A stretch of DNA of 64,000 bases from Prauserella shujinwangii (GCF_003001955.1 NZ_PVNH01000003.1:372001-436000); one strand, 5' to 3'; shown: positions 52,566-61,736, counted from the first letter of the stretch. Translations and numbers: made by a program. Notes: a model not told the origin generated them from the letters alone.

Positions 52566-53417
52566 TCAGCCTCCGGGAAGCACGGGCAGCGAGGGGGCTG
52601 CCGAACCGCCCGGTTGCTGTTGTCCACCGGCCGAAGGGTCGATCTTGAGTATCGCCAGCTGAGCCAGCCGCATCAGCGGTTGCGTGAACTGCCCCTCGTC
52701 GAGCCCGTCGTGGTTGTAGTGGAACGTGACCGTCACGTTGCGGTAGAGAATGGACAGCTGGGCGGCGGCGACCCCGCCACTGCTGCCCTCGATCTCACGG
52801 AACCGGTCGTCGTTCGCGTTGGGAACCCCGATCGCGCTACCGGGCTTGCGGCGCAACTCCTCCTTCGCGTTGTCCACACCCGACTGGGCACGGTAGGCGC
52901 CTGGATGGTCGGCCTTGTGCAGTCGTGTCGTCACCGAGAGGTGTGCCGCGGGCTGCCCTTCGTCCCGGTAGGTGTCCAGATTGGAGTACATGCACTGCGC
53001 GTCTTTGGCGTAGTCCTTGTCGCCGCTGAGCCCACCGCCGCCCTCGGTGGTGAAGGTGCCGGGGACAAGGTGGCTGATCTCGTTCTCGGTGAACATCCCG
53101 CAGCCCATCGGCGCATCCGCGAGGTCGAGGGAGGTGTCGAGAGGGGGCGGATCGTCGGAGTCGCTCAGGTACCAGAGCCAGTACCCGCCGAACGCCAGGC
53201 CGAGTACGACGATGGTGGCGAGAACGCCGATGAGGATCCCGCCCTTGCGCCCGCGCTTCTGCTTCGGAGCCCCCGGAGGCGCGCCCTGCCGGTAGTGCTG
53301 CTGGTCAAGGTGCGGAGGGTACTGCCGGCCCTGCTGGTACTGCTGGTACTGCTGGGCGTAGTGCTGTTGGTACTGGGGATTCCACTGGCCCGGATTCGGC
53401 TGCTGTCCAGTCCCCAT
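52566..53417 (-). CDS. Hypothetical membrane-anchored protein with Gln/Tyr-rich N-terminus
   Basis: This protein of about 283 residues starts with a low-complexity cytoplasmic stretch rich in Gln, Tyr and Pro, then basic KQKRGRKGG and one transmembrane helix (ILIGVLATIVVLGLAFGGYWLWYL). An external domain with cysteines in APMGCGMF and DAQCMY follows; it vaguely recalls DUF3558/lipoprotein sensor domains. The function is unknown. Start ATG at 53417 has GCGGGGGG upstream; ATG 53432 and GTG 53438 are alternatives. The 348-bp gap upstream (53418-53765) shows no gene or strong hairpin. Confidence 0.7.
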   Translation of the reverse strand: MGTGQQPNPGQWNPQYQQHYAQQYQQYQQGRQYPPHLDQQHYRQGAPPGAPKQKRGRKGGILIGVLATIVVLGLAFGGYWLWYLSDSDDPPPLDTSLDLADAPMGCGMFTENEISHLVPGTFTTEGGGGLSGDKDYAKDAQCMYSNLDTYRDEGQPAAHLSVTTRLHKADHPGAYRAQSGVDNAKEELRRKPGSAIGVPNANDDRFREIEGSSGGVAAAQLSILYRNVTVTFHYNHDGLDEGQFTQPLMRLAQLAILKIDPSAGGQQQPGGSAAPSLPVLPGG

Positions 53418-53765
53418 GTCCCCCCGCCCCATGTCCACCGAAGAGAATGCCCGCCGTTCCCTGGACCGGCAGGCTCACCGCAGGCCGCCCCTCGCGGCCG
53501 GACCTCCGCTGCCGCAAGGCTAGATCGCCTGCGACTCCCCGCTGTCAGGTGAACACCCGACAACGGGGTCACGGTTCGGTGTCCTCGGCGAGGTCTGCCG
53601 AGACCGGCGACCGCCTCGCCCGGCCGTCCTCGATCCCGTCGGCGGGAAGCGGAACGACAGCAGGCCGCCCTGGCCGCGATGTGCGCGTCAGGGCCGCGAA
53701 CCCCGTCGGCCGCTCGTCCACGGCGCGGCCCGACCCATCGACCGCCCCCGGCCGGGCGCCGTCGT

Positions 53766-54356
53766 TCAGGGTGTGTGTCCGGTGGCGAGGCGCCGGGCCG
53801 CGGTGACCACCGCGGCCCGGCGCTGCGCGACGTCGGCGGCACCGGTCCCAGTGGTCATGCGTGCGATGTGCGGCGCGGCGTGCCACCAGGCCGCCAGCGC
53901 CATGATCGAGAACAGCAGGGCGCCCGGGGCGAGATCGGCGCGCAGGACGCCGTCGGCCTGGGCCTTGGCGAACCGCTCGACCTTGGCCCGGTAGTACTCC
54001 GATCGCGCGGCCTCGTCGACGACCTCGCCGGATGTGGTCAGGCCCTCCCAGAGCAGGAGCCGGACGAGCTCGGGGTGAGCCACGTGGTAGTCGAAGATCC
54101 GGCCCGCGTAGTCACCGACGGGATCGTGGTGTGCCGGGTCGAAGACGACGGATCCGGCGATTCGCTCGCTCTCGGCCGCGAGCACTCTGGTGAACAGGGC
54201 GCGTTTGTCGCCGAAGTAGTTGTAGATCCGCTCCTTGTTGATTTTGGCGCGCCTGGCGATCCGGTCGATCGTGGTGCCGGTGGGTCCGTACTCGGCGAAC
54301 TCCTCCAGCGCCGCGTCGAGGATCTTCTGCTTCGTTGCGGCGGTGTCCCAGGCCAT
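53766..54356 (-). CDS. TetR-family transcriptional regulator
   Basis: This 196-residue repressor has an N-terminal helix-turn-helix (KILDAALEEFAEYG ... IARRAKINKERIYNYFGDKRALF) and a ligand domain unlike any I can name. It diverges from an MFS exporter gene. The ATG at 54356 was chosen because the helix-turn-helix starts right after; the longer frame crosses both operator copies. It likely represses itself and the exporter until an efflux substrate binds. Confidence 0.92.
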   Translation of the reverse strand: MAWDTAATKQKILDAALEEFAEYGPTGTTIDRIARRAKINKERIYNYFGDKRALFTRVLAAESERIAGSVVFDPAHHDPVGDYAGRIFDYHVAHPELVRLLLWEGLTTSGEVVDEAARSEYYRAKVERFAKAQADGVLRADLAPGALLFSIMALAAWWHAAPHIARMTTGTGAADVAQRRAAVVTAARRLATGHTP

Positions 54357-54370
54357 GAGGACAGCATAAT

Positions 54371-54388
54371 TCCAACTTGCGCGTTGGA
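54371..54388. promoter_or_regulatory. TetR operator copy 1 (TCCAAC-N6-GTTGGA)
   Basis: This 18-bp palindrome with perfect 6-bp arms lies 14 nt upstream of the tetR start codon. Arms are identical to those of copy 2. Confidence 0.75.
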
Positions 54389-54406
54389 GACAGCATGTGG
54401 CATATT

Positions 54407-54424
54407 TCCAACGAAATAGTTGGA
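54407..54424. promoter_or_regulatory. TetR operator copy 2 (TCCAAC-N6-GTTGGA)
   Basis: This is the second copy, centre 36 bp from the first, ending 19 nt before the MFS start codon. The N6 centres differ, but the arms and spacing are the same. Confidence 0.75.
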
Positions 54425-54443
54425 CTTCGCTGGGAGACATCTG

Positions 54444-55652
54444 ATGCTCACGTCCCATCCGACCGGCCTGGTCCGGGCCGCCGCGCTGCCGAGTGGCCGG
54501 ATCAGGAGCGTTGCCGGCACGGTCGGTGTCCTGGTCGCGGCGGTGTTGCTCGCCGTCTCGCACATCTACGTCACGATCCCGCTCGTCCCGGCCGTTGCGG
54601 GTGAGTACGCCACGACCGTGGCCGCCGCGGGCTGGATCGGCAGCGGCTTCGGTTTCGCGTTCGCCGTGGGCAACCTGGTGTTCCCGACGGTCTCCGACTT
54701 CGTCGACCCGCGCCGCGTGATGGCACTGGGGCTCCTGGCCGTTGCCGGCACCGGAGTGGTCGCCGGGCTGGCCCCGAACCTGACCATCCTGATCGCCGCC
54801 CGCGCCGTCCAGGGGTTCGTCGCGCCGGCGGTGCCCCCCGTCGCACTGGCCTACCTACCGCGGGTCGTACCCGACCGGTTCCGGGCAATGGCCCTGGCCG
54901 TGCTCTCGAGTTGCTTCCTCCTGTCGGGCATCCTGGGGCAGGCGTGGTCGTTGTCGATCGGTGCCGCCTTCGGGTGGCGCTGGTCGCTCGGCGGGCTGGT
55001 GCCGCTGCTGGTCGTCGTCGCGGCCCTGGTCATGATGCTGCCCGCCGCCTCCCGGCCCGCCGCGCCGGGATCGTTCCGCACGGTGCTCGGCACGCTGGCG
55101 GGCATGCTCCGCAAGCCGCAGATGCTGGCCGCCTACACCGGGGCGGTGGCCTTCCTGCTCACGTTCGTCGGCATGTACGTCGCGCTCCAGGCCTCGAGTG
55201 CCGAACTCGGTGCGGCCGATCCCGTCACCGGCTTGCTGCTGCGCCTGCCCGGACTCCCGGGGATCGTGGTGGGCCTGTTCGGCGGCTTGTTCATCGGCCG
55301 CTGGGGTCCACACCGGACCGGGGCCGGGGCGTTCCTGGTGGCGGCCGCCGGTCTCGGCATCGAAGCGGCGGGCGGCCCGTTGTGGCTGGTCCTGACCGGC
55401 AGCGCGGTGTTCGTCGCCGGACTCGCCGTCGCCGTCCCCGCGGCGGTCACCCTCGTCGGTATCGCCAGCGGACCCGCACGGGGTGCCGGGATGGCCGGGT
55501 ACGCCTTCCTCGTCGGCGCAGGCGCCAGCCTCGGGCCGTTGCTCGCCGGTGCGCTCACCGGCGCCGGGTTCGCCGTGACCTGCGGGGTGCTGGCCGTGAT
55601 CCTGCTCGTCCCGGCCGCGGCGTTCGGCGCCTCGCGGCGGGCGAGCGCCTGA
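54444..55652 (+). CDS. MFS transporter (drug/metabolite efflux type)
   Basis: This 402-residue protein has about 12 membrane helices and the MFS loop DFVDPRRVMALGLLAVAG between helices 2 and 3. The arrangement resembles YnfM/Bcr-type exporters (AYLPRVVPDRFRAMALA). The ATG at 54444 has GGGAGA upstream; an upstream TTG is less likely. Control by the divergent TetR is expected. Confidence 0.9.
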   Translation: MLTSHPTGLVRAAALPSGRIRSVAGTVGVLVAAVLLAVSHIYVTIPLVPAVAGEYATTVAAAGWIGSGFGFAFAVGNLVFPTVSDFVDPRRVMALGLLAVAGTGVVAGLAPNLTILIAARAVQGFVAPAVPPVALAYLPRVVPDRFRAMALAVLSSCFLLSGILGQAWSLSIGAAFGWRWSLGGLVPLLVVVAALVMMLPAASRPAAPGSFRTVLGTLAGMLRKPQMLAAYTGAVAFLLTFVGMYVALQASSAELGAADPVTGLLLRLPGLPGIVVGLFGGLFIGRWGPHRTGAGAFLVAAAGLGIEAAGGPLWLVLTGSAVFVAGLAVAVPAAVTLVGIASGPARGAGMAGYAFLVGAGASLGPLLAGALTGAGFAVTCGVLAVILLVPAAAFGASRRASA

Positions 55653-55667
55653 CCGCACGGCTCGGCA

Positions 55668-56564
55668 TCACGAGTCTCCCGCTGCCCGGCGCAGTGCCGC
55701 CACAACGGCGTCGACACTCGCCGCCCGTTCCGGCCTCGTCGCCACCACGGCGGTCCGGCCCAGCCAGGCGGGGTCGTCGACCGGGACGGTCACCACGCCG
55801 GCCGGCACGCCGGTCGCGGCGATTGCCGGCACCACCGTGATGCCCAGGCCCGCGGCGACCAGTCCGAGGCGCGCGTGCCACTCCCGCATCGTGTAGGCGA
55901 TGCGCGGGTGTTCCAGACTGGGCCACGCGCCGAACTGCGGTTCGCCCCTCAGCCCTGTCCCGACGACCCATTCCTCGTCGGCCAGCTCGGTCACGCGGAC
56001 CCGGGCGCGGTTCGCCAGCCGGTGGTCACGGGCGACCGCGACGAGCAGACCGCCCTCGGACAGCCGGGACTGGCGCAGCCCGGTCAGATCGTACTGGGGC
56101 AGATCGGGCCCGAGCGCGATCACCGCGACGTCGATCCGCCTGGCCCGCAACTGACGTAGCTGCGCGGGTGTGGACGCTTCGCGCAGCTCGACCCTGAGTC
56201 CGGGATGGTCCCGGCGCAGCTCGGCGACCGCCCGTGGTGCCAGCGTCCACATCGCGGTGGGGAAGGCGCCGAGGGCCACGCGCCCGGCGAGCCTGTCGGT
56301 CAGCTCGGCGAGATCCCGGTCGACAGCGTCGAGTTCGCTCAGCACCGTCGCCGCGCGCCGGGCCACCGCGGTCCCGGCCGGAGTCGGCAGCACGCCACGG
56401 GCGCCTCTGACGAACAGGGGCACGCCCGCGGCGGCCTCGGCGGCGGCGACCTGCCGGGAGACCGCCGACTGGGTGTATCCGAGCAGGTCGGCGGTCGCGG
56501 TGAACGAACCCGTGCTGACCACGGTGTGGACCACCCGCAGCGTGGTCACGGTGAACTCGGCCAT
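55668..56564 (-). CDS. LysR-family transcriptional regulator
   Basis: This 298-residue LTTR has an N-terminal winged helix (LRVVHTVVSTGSFTATADLLGYTQSAVSRQVAAAEAAAG) and a periplasmic-binding-like effector domain. GGATGGGG precedes the ATG at 56564. It diverges from an SDR gene with an interval of 119 bp containing GCGAA-N3-TTCGC (56604-56616), which contains a T-N11-A-like pattern. It probably regulates the SDR. Confidence 0.92.
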   Translation of the reverse strand: MAEFTVTTLRVVHTVVSTGSFTATADLLGYTQSAVSRQVAAAEAAAGVPLFVRGARGVLPTPAGTAVARRAATVLSELDAVDRDLAELTDRLAGRVALGAFPTAMWTLAPRAVAELRRDHPGLRVELREASTPAQLRQLRARRIDVAVIALGPDLPQYDLTGLRQSRLSEGGLLVAVARDHRLANRARVRVTELADEEWVVGTGLRGEPQFGAWPSLEHPRIAYTMREWHARLGLVAAGLGITVVPAIAATGVPAGVVTVPVDDPAWLGRTAVVATRPERAASVDAVVAALRRAAGDS

Positions 56565-56603
56565 ACCCCATCCTGAGCCATGCGAACCGCTCATGTCTTG
56601 TGT

Positions 56604-56616
56604 GCGAAAGATTCGC
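56604..56616. promoter_or_regulatory. Small palindrome in the lysR / SDR promoter
   Basis: GCGAAAGATTCGC has perfect 5-bp arms and lies midway between the divergent starts. It is a candidate LysR site, weak because of its length. Confidence 0.35.
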
Positions 56617-56683
56617 TGGTGGAATGGCCTTCCGCGGCCACACGATGGTCGTGTCACCACGGCACGACTGTTGAGGGAGTCCC

Positions 56684-57523
56684 ATGCACAAGACCTGGTT
56701 CATCACCGGAGCGTCCCGCGGGTTCGGCCGTCTGTGGGCCGAGGCGGCGCTCGAACGTGGCGACCACGTGGCCGCCACCGCGCGCGACGTGGCCGCGCTC
56801 GAACCGCTCGCCGCGCGGTTCGGCGAAGCCCTGGTTCCGGTCCGGCTCGACGTCACCGACCGGGAGGCCGTGTTCGATGCCGTCGCCTACGCCGCCGAAC
56901 GGCTCGGCCGGCTCGACGTCGTCGTGAACAACGCGGGCTACGGGCACTTCGGCATGGTCGAAGAGCTGACCGAGTCCGAGCTACGGGCCCAGCTGGAGAC
57001 CAACTTCTTCGGCACGGTGTGGGTGACGCAGGCGGTCCTTCCCGTGTTGCGGGCACAGCGATCCGGCAGGATTCTGCAGGTCACCAGCGAGGGAGGCGTC
57101 CGCGCCTACCCCGGTATCGGCGCGTACCACGCATCCAAGTGGGCGGTGGAGGGCCTTTCGGAGTCGCTCGCCCAGGAGGTGGCGGTCTTCGGCATCGGCG
57201 TCACCAACGTCGAACCCGGGCCGTACGCCACGGAGTTCGCCGGGAGCCTGAGCCTGCGCGCCAGCCAGCAGCACCCCGACTACGACGACGTTCGCGTCTC
57301 GACCGCGCCGCGGTTCGAGATCGGCGACCCGGAAGCCACCCGGTCGGCGATTCTCGCGATCGCCGACGCCGAACACCCTCCGCTGCACGTCTTCCTCGGC
57401 AAGCCCCTCGCCGACGTCGAAGAGATCTATGCCGAGCGACTGCGTACCTGGCGCGAGTGGCAACCGGTCGCGTTGGCCGCTTTCGGCGACCCCGGGCGGG
57501 GCGACGCGGAATCCGCCGCCTGA
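56684..57523 (+). CDS. Short-chain dehydrogenase/reductase
   Basis: This 279-residue classical SDR has TGASRGFG (nucleotide-binding), NNAGYGHFG, catalytic YHASK and the following GLSESLAQEV. GAGGGAGTCCC precedes the ATG. It stands alone downstream of its own promoter, divergent from lysR, and is followed by an 8-bp hairpin at 57531-57548. Confidence 0.93.
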   Translation: MHKTWFITGASRGFGRLWAEAALERGDHVAATARDVAALEPLAARFGEALVPVRLDVTDREAVFDAVAYAAERLGRLDVVVNNAGYGHFGMVEELTESELRAQLETNFFGTVWVTQAVLPVLRAQRSGRILQVTSEGGVRAYPGIGAYHASKWAVEGLSESLAQEVAVFGIGVTNVEPGPYATEFAGSLSLRASQQHPDYDDVRVSTAPRFEIGDPEATRSAILAIADAEHPPLHVFLGKPLADVEEIYAERLRTWREWQPVALAAFGDPGRGDAESAA

Positions 57524-57530
57524 GCTGGGT

Positions 57531-57548
57531 GGCGGGCCGAGGCCCGCC
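57531..57548. terminator. Short hairpin after the SDR gene
   Basis: GGCGGGCC-GA-GGCCCGCC forms an 8-bp stem 8 nt after the stop. Confidence 0.5.
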
Positions 57549-57661
57549 GGCGTGGTGCACGCCCACGTCGTCGGGCTGGCGATCGTGAAGCCGGTCGCGG
57601 CCGCGATGACGTGCGGAGATGCGGCGGGCGCGGGCTGCGGGAAGGCCCACCGCGCCCGCCG

Positions 57662-57928
57662 CTACCTGCCGGTGCGTTCGCGGTGCTTGCATCCCGGCCA
57701 GCAGCAGGGCCTGCGCTGGCCCTCCAGGAGCTCCTCCTGGGTCCGGCGGATGCGCCGTTCCCGGGTCGTCTGCTGCTTGGCATCCTCGACCCAGCAGATG
57801 AACTCGTTGCGGGCCAAGGGGGTGATGTCGTTCCAGGCGTCGAGTGCCGTGGTGTCGGCGATCAGCGCCTGGCGCAGGTCCGCGGGCAGGGCGTGCACCA
57901 CCCCACCTGGCACTCGCTGGCTGCTCAT
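57662..57928 (-). CDS. YdeI/OmpD-associated (OmdA) domain small protein with Cys-rich tail
   Basis: This 88-residue protein contains an OmdA-like helical domain (LPADLRQALIADTTALDAWNDITPLARNEFICWVEDAKQQTTRERRIRRT). It ends in CCWPGCKH, a cluster of three cysteines and a histidine that could bind metal. The family is linked to bacteriocin protection in name only. The ATG at 57928 lacks a clear ribosome-binding site. Confidence 0.7.
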   Translation of the reverse strand: MSSQRVPGGVVHALPADLRQALIADTTALDAWNDITPLARNEFICWVEDAKQQTTRERRIRRTQEELLEGQRRPCCWPGCKHRERTGR

Positions 57929-58054
57929 CGGGCCATGGTAACGAGACGAAGCCGAGCCGTTCACCATCCCGCTGAACCGGGTCCGCACCGCCGGACTCCG
58001 CCGCGGGCGCGCCAGGCCACAACAGACAGTGCACGAGACCGGCTGAAACCAGAA

Positions 58055-58090
58055 AGACCGCAGGTCAACCGGAAAGTTGATCTGCGGTCT
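58055..58090. terminator. Terminator of tRNA-Lys
   Basis: A 15-bp stem with one G-T pair (58055-58069 / 58076-58090) lies 2 nt after the tRNA 3' end on the minus strand and is followed by TTTCT. Confidence 0.85.
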
Positions 58091-58092
58091 GA

Positions 58093-58168
<76 letters not shown>

Positions 58169-58420
58169 TCTGCTTGAGAACCGCGTGATGTGGTCCCCCT
58201 CAACGACGAGTGAAACTCTAGCACGGGCCTCCGGGGCCGCTTTCCGGCACCCCCGTCCGGCGGGGAGTGGGGCCGGGCTCCGCTGGGTAGGCGTTCCGGA
58301 TGGAACGTGCGGACCGGGACTAACACCCCAGACACAACTTGGCTACTTCTACACACAGTAGGCACGGTTCCCGGCAGACTGTCACGCGTCTGGGGTATCC
58401 GCGTACGAACGGATGGTGAT

Positions 58421-59632
58421 ATGCGGAGTCGGGGAGCATTGACACCTCGTCTGGGGGTCCGGCTGGCGGCGCTGCTGCTGGCGGGGGGTGTACTGGCCGG
58501 CGGGTGCACGTCCGCGGCGAGCGAGGCGCCCGCTCCGAAACCGGCGGAGAGCACCTCCAGCACCACGCCGCCGCCGGAGCCGGCCGAGATCGCGCTGTCG
58601 GTCAAGGACGGCGCCACCGGAGTCGCACCGGGGCAGCGGTTCACCGCCACCGTGACCAACGGCACCATCGAGTCGGGTTCCCTGGTCGGCGCCGACGACA
58701 CGGTGGTCGACGGGGGCAAGCGGCCCGACGGCTCGGGCTGGACCTCCACCGAGCCGCTCGGCTACGGCAAGACCTACACCCTGAAGGCGAAGGCGACCGG
58801 CGCCGACGGCAAGCGGGTCACCGCCAGTTCGACGTTCACCACGGCCGTGCCCGACCGGCAGCTGTCCGTGTCGATCAACGTGCAGGACGGGGAGACCGTC
58901 GGCGTCGGCATGCCGGTGATCTTCACGTTCAGCGGTTCCGTGCCCGACCGCGCGGCCGCCGAGAAGGCCCTGCGGATCGAGACCCGGCCGGACACGAAGG
59001 GCGCGTTCCACTGGTTCAGCGACCAGCAGGTGATCTGGCGGCCGAAGGAGTACTGGCGGTCCGGCACCAAGGTCACCGTCGAGGCAGAGATCTACGGCAA
59101 GCACTTCGGCCAGGGCACCTACGGCCAGCAGGACGAGGCACTCGACTTCACCGTCGGGGAGAAGCTCATCGCCATCGCCGACGGCCAGTCGCACCAGATG
59201 AAGGTGCTGGTGAACGACAAGGTGGTCCGCACCATGCCGCTGTCGATGGGCAAGCCGTCCAGCTCGACGCCGAACGGCCACTACACCGTGATGAGCGAGC
59301 ACGTCGGCTACACGATGGACTCCAGTACCTACGGTGTCCCCACCGACAGCGCCGACGGCTACGAGACATGGGTGCAGTACGCGGTACGGCTGTCCTACAG
59401 CGGCATCTTCTACCACTCCGCGCCGTGGTCGGTGGGCGACCAGGGCCACCGCAACGTCAGCCACGGCTGCCTGAACCTGTCCACCGAGAACGCCGCCTGG
59501 CTGATGGACCGGTCGAAGCGCGGCGACATCGTGACCGTGCGCAACGGCGGTGCGCAGGTGCTCGAGCCCACCGACGGCTGGAGCGTGTGGCAGATGTCGT
59601 GGCAGGAGTGGCGCTCGGGCGGCAGCGCCTGA
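58421..59632 (+). CDS. L,D-transpeptidase lipoprotein (LdtMt2-like)
   Basis: This 403-residue lipoprotein (lipobox LAGGC) has a Ser/Thr/Pro linker, two Ig-like domains (about 55-250) and a YkuD catalytic domain with the signature SHGCLNLS and nucleophile Cys350. It makes 3-3 peptidoglycan cross-links at the outer membrane face, as mycobacterial Ldt enzymes do. The C-terminal extension (WQMSWQEWRSGG) resembles that of LdtMt2. A 252-bp leader precedes the ATG; the gene is probably monocistronic. Confidence 0.94.
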   Translation: MRSRGALTPRLGVRLAALLLAGGVLAGGCTSAASEAPAPKPAESTSSTTPPPEPAEIALSVKDGATGVAPGQRFTATVTNGTIESGSLVGADDTVVDGGKRPDGSGWTSTEPLGYGKTYTLKAKATGADGKRVTASSTFTTAVPDRQLSVSINVQDGETVGVGMPVIFTFSGSVPDRAAAEKALRIETRPDTKGAFHWFSDQQVIWRPKEYWRSGTKVTVEAEIYGKHFGQGTYGQQDEALDFTVGEKLIAIADGQSHQMKVLVNDKVVRTMPLSMGKPSSSTPNGHYTVMSEHVGYTMDSSTYGVPTDSADGYETWVQYAVRLSYSGIFYHSAPWSVGDQGHRNVSHGCLNLSTENAAWLMDRSKRGDIVTVRNGGAQVLEPTDGWSVWQMSWQEWRSGGSA

Positions 59633-59659
59633 CGGCTCCGCGAGTCCCCTGTTCCAGCA

Positions 59660-59710
59660 CAGTGAAGGCCACCTTCAGTGCGTTCAACGTTGGGAAGGTG
59701 GCCTTCACTG
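59660..59710. repeat. Palindromic repeat, AAGGCCACCTT family
   Basis: Perfect 17-bp arms (59660-59676 / 59694-59710) surround a 17-nt loop with AACGTT. Its first 22 bases are the same as in the element at 13584. It lies after the L,D-transpeptidase gene and can act as its terminator. Confidence 0.9.
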
Positions 59711-59799
59711 CGTGAGCGGGGGACTCGCGCGCGGCCCGCATCCGCCTGGGGATGGCCGGGCGCTACGCTGCGGTCTCCGTCTCGGACACGGGAGGTCGC

Positions 59800-60798
59800 G
59801 TGGAACCACTCCGGATCGGCGTGCTGGGCGCCGCCCGCATCGCCGGGGTCGCGCTCGCCGGGCCGGCCAAGGAGATCGGTCACCGGCTGGTCGCCGTCGC
59901 GGCGCGGGACCGGGCCAGGGCCGAGGAGTTCGCGCGCGGGCACGGCGTCGAGCGGGTCCTCGACTCCTACGCCGCCGTCGTCGCCGACAGCGAGGTGGAG
60001 GTCGTCTACAACCCGCTGGCCAACGCGCTGCACGGGCCCTGGAACCTGGCGGCCGTCACGGCAGGCAAGCATGTCCTGACCGAGAAGCCGTTCGCCGCCA
60101 ACGCCGACGAGGCGAGCGAGGTCCGCGCGGCCGCGGAGCGGGCAGGGGTGGCGATCATGGAGGCGTTCCACTACCACTGCCACCCGCTCCTGCACCGCCT
60201 GCACGAGCTGCTGGCGTCCGGGGAGCTGGGTGAGCTGCGCACCGTCGAGGCCGACATGTTCATGCCCGCACCCGGCGACACCGACCCCCGGTGGTCCCTC
60301 GAACTCGCCGGTGGCGCGCTCATGGACATCGGCTGCTACAACCTCCACCTGCTCCGCGGCCTCGCTCCCTGGGCCGGGGGAGCGCTCCGGCTGGTGGCGG
60401 CCAGGGGAGGCGAGCGGGCCGGGCGTCCCGGTGTCGACGAGTGGCTGGACGCCGACCTCGAGTACCCGGGTGGCGCCACCGCCCGCGCTCGCTGTCACAT
60501 GGCCGCGGACGGCTGGCGCTTCGCCTGCCGGATCGTCGGCAGCCGGGGCGAGGCGTTCGTGCCGGAGTACGTCCGGCCGCACCTGGACGACCGGATCGTC
60601 GTCACGACGCCCTCGGGTTCCCGCGTCGAACGGCTCGGGACCCGGCCGTCGTACTCCTACCAGCTGGACGCGTTCGCCGCGCACGTGCGCGAGGGCGCCC
60701 CGCTGCCGGGCGGCGCCGAGGACGCGGTGGCCACGATGCGGCTCGTCGACGACTGCTACCGCGCGGCCGGGTTCGGCCCGCGTCCCCGGCTGGCCTGA
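59800..60798 (+). CDS. Gfo/Idh/MocA family oxidoreductase
   Basis: This 332-residue NAD(P)-dependent oxidoreductase has an N-terminal Rossmann fold (RIGVLGAARIAGVAL) and the EKPFAAN motif whose Lys is catalytic. DIGCYNLHLLRGL in the C-terminal domain carries the likely acid-base residues. The substrate is a sugar or pseudosugar not deducible here. The GTG at 59800 follows GGGAGG and gives the correct N-terminus; the ATG at 59752 is rejected. Confidence 0.9.
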   Translation: MEPLRIGVLGAARIAGVALAGPAKEIGHRLVAVAARDRARAEEFARGHGVERVLDSYAAVVADSEVEVVYNPLANALHGPWNLAAVTAGKHVLTEKPFAANADEASEVRAAAERAGVAIMEAFHYHCHPLLHRLHELLASGELGELRTVEADMFMPAPGDTDPRWSLELAGGALMDIGCYNLHLLRGLAPWAGGALRLVAARGGERAGRPGVDEWLDADLEYPGGATARARCHMAADGWRFACRIVGSRGEAFVPEYVRPHLDDRIVVTTPSGSRVERLGTRPSYSYQLDAFAAHVREGAPLPGGAEDAVATMRLVDDCYRAAGFGPRPRLA

Positions 60799-60842
60799 TC
60801 GGGTGCGCCGGTTCTGTCGGGGCGCGGCGCTATGGTCGCCCG

Positions 60843-61736
60843 ATGAGTGATCGGCACGGGATCGCGGTGCTGGACGCACCGACCAACCTGGGGCTGCGCC
60901 CGCCCGAGGAGGGCTCGGTGCCCGGTTGCGCCAAGGCACCCGGGATGCTGCGGGACTTCGGGTTGCTGTCCCGTCTCGGGGCACGCGACGCGGGGGTGCT
61001 GACCCCGCCGAGGTACCGGCCGGCCTGGACGCCGGGCACGGTGCGCAACGAGCGGGCCATCGCGGCCTACTCGACGGCGCTCGCCGAGCGGGTGGCGGCG
61101 CTCCGGGACCGTGGCGAGTGGCCGCTGCTCCTCGGCGGCGACTGCAGCGTGCTCCTCGGTCCCGCACTGGCCTTGCGCCGCGCGGGCCGGTACGGCGTCG
61201 TCTACCTCGACGCGCACCTCGACTTCCGGCACCCCGGCAACAGCACCGGGGTCGGCGCCGCGGCCGGGGAGGGCCTGGCGCTGCTCACCGGGCGCGGCGG
61301 CGCACTCGCCGAGATCGGCGGCGCGAAGCCGTACGTCCGGCCCGAGGACATCGTCGCCGTCGGCTTCCGGAGGGGGGACGAGTACACGGACGAAGCCGCC
61401 GCGGCCGGGATTCACCTGCTCGACGCGCCGACGGTCCGGGCCGACCCCGCCGCGGCCGCCGCCCACGCCGTCGAGCTGGTCACGGCGCGCGGGCTCGACG
61501 GCTTCTGGGTCCACCTCGACGTGGACATCGTGGACGGCGAGCTCCTCCCGGCGGTCGACAGCCCCGAGCCCGGCGGGCTGACCTGGGACGAGCTCACCGC
61601 GGTGCTGCGCCCGCTGCTGGCCGTCCCGCGGGCGGCCGGGCTCAACGTCGGCATCTACGACCCCGACCTGGACCCCACCGGCACCGGCGCGCGGGAGCTG
61701 GTCGAGGTGCTCGCGGCCGCGGTCAGCCGGTGGTGA
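60843..61736 (+). CDS. Arginase/ureohydrolase-fold protein with altered metal motif
   Basis: This 297-residue protein has the ureohydrolase fold: GGDCS (98-102), DAHLDF (123-128) and LDVDIVD (225-231). In canonical arginases and agmatinases the first is GGDHS, its His binding one Mn; here Cys101 replaces it. The Asp/His ligands of the second motif and the Asp pair of the third remain. It may be a different amidino-hydrolase or a changed metal centre. The ATG at 60843 has a weak ribosome-binding site. Its 3' end overlaps the convergent DUF899 gene by 14 bp. Confidence 0.85.
   Translation: MSDRHGIAVLDAPTNLGLRPPEEGSVPGCAKAPGMLRDFGLLSRLGARDAGVLTPPRYRPAWTPGTVRNERAIAAYSTALAERVAALRDRGEWPLLLGGDCSVLLGPALALRRAGRYGVVYLDAHLDFRHPGNSTGVGAAAGEGLALLTGRGGALAEIGGAKPYVRPEDIVAVGFRRGDEYTDEAAAAGIHLLDAPTVRADPAAAAAHAVELVTARGLDGFWVHLDVDIVDGELLPAVDSPEPGGLTWDELTAVLRPLLAVPRAAGLNVGIYDPDLDPTGTGARELVEVLAAAVSRW

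Noticed and set aside
53418-53765. Possible small gene in the gap before tetR
   Set aside because: Short frames exist but none has a ribosome-binding site, domain or conserved pattern; small hairpins there are only about 6 bp.
54420-54443. TTG at 54420 as the MFS start
   Set aside because: It lies inside the second TetR operator; the ATG at 54444 has a better ribosome-binding site and membrane-protein start.
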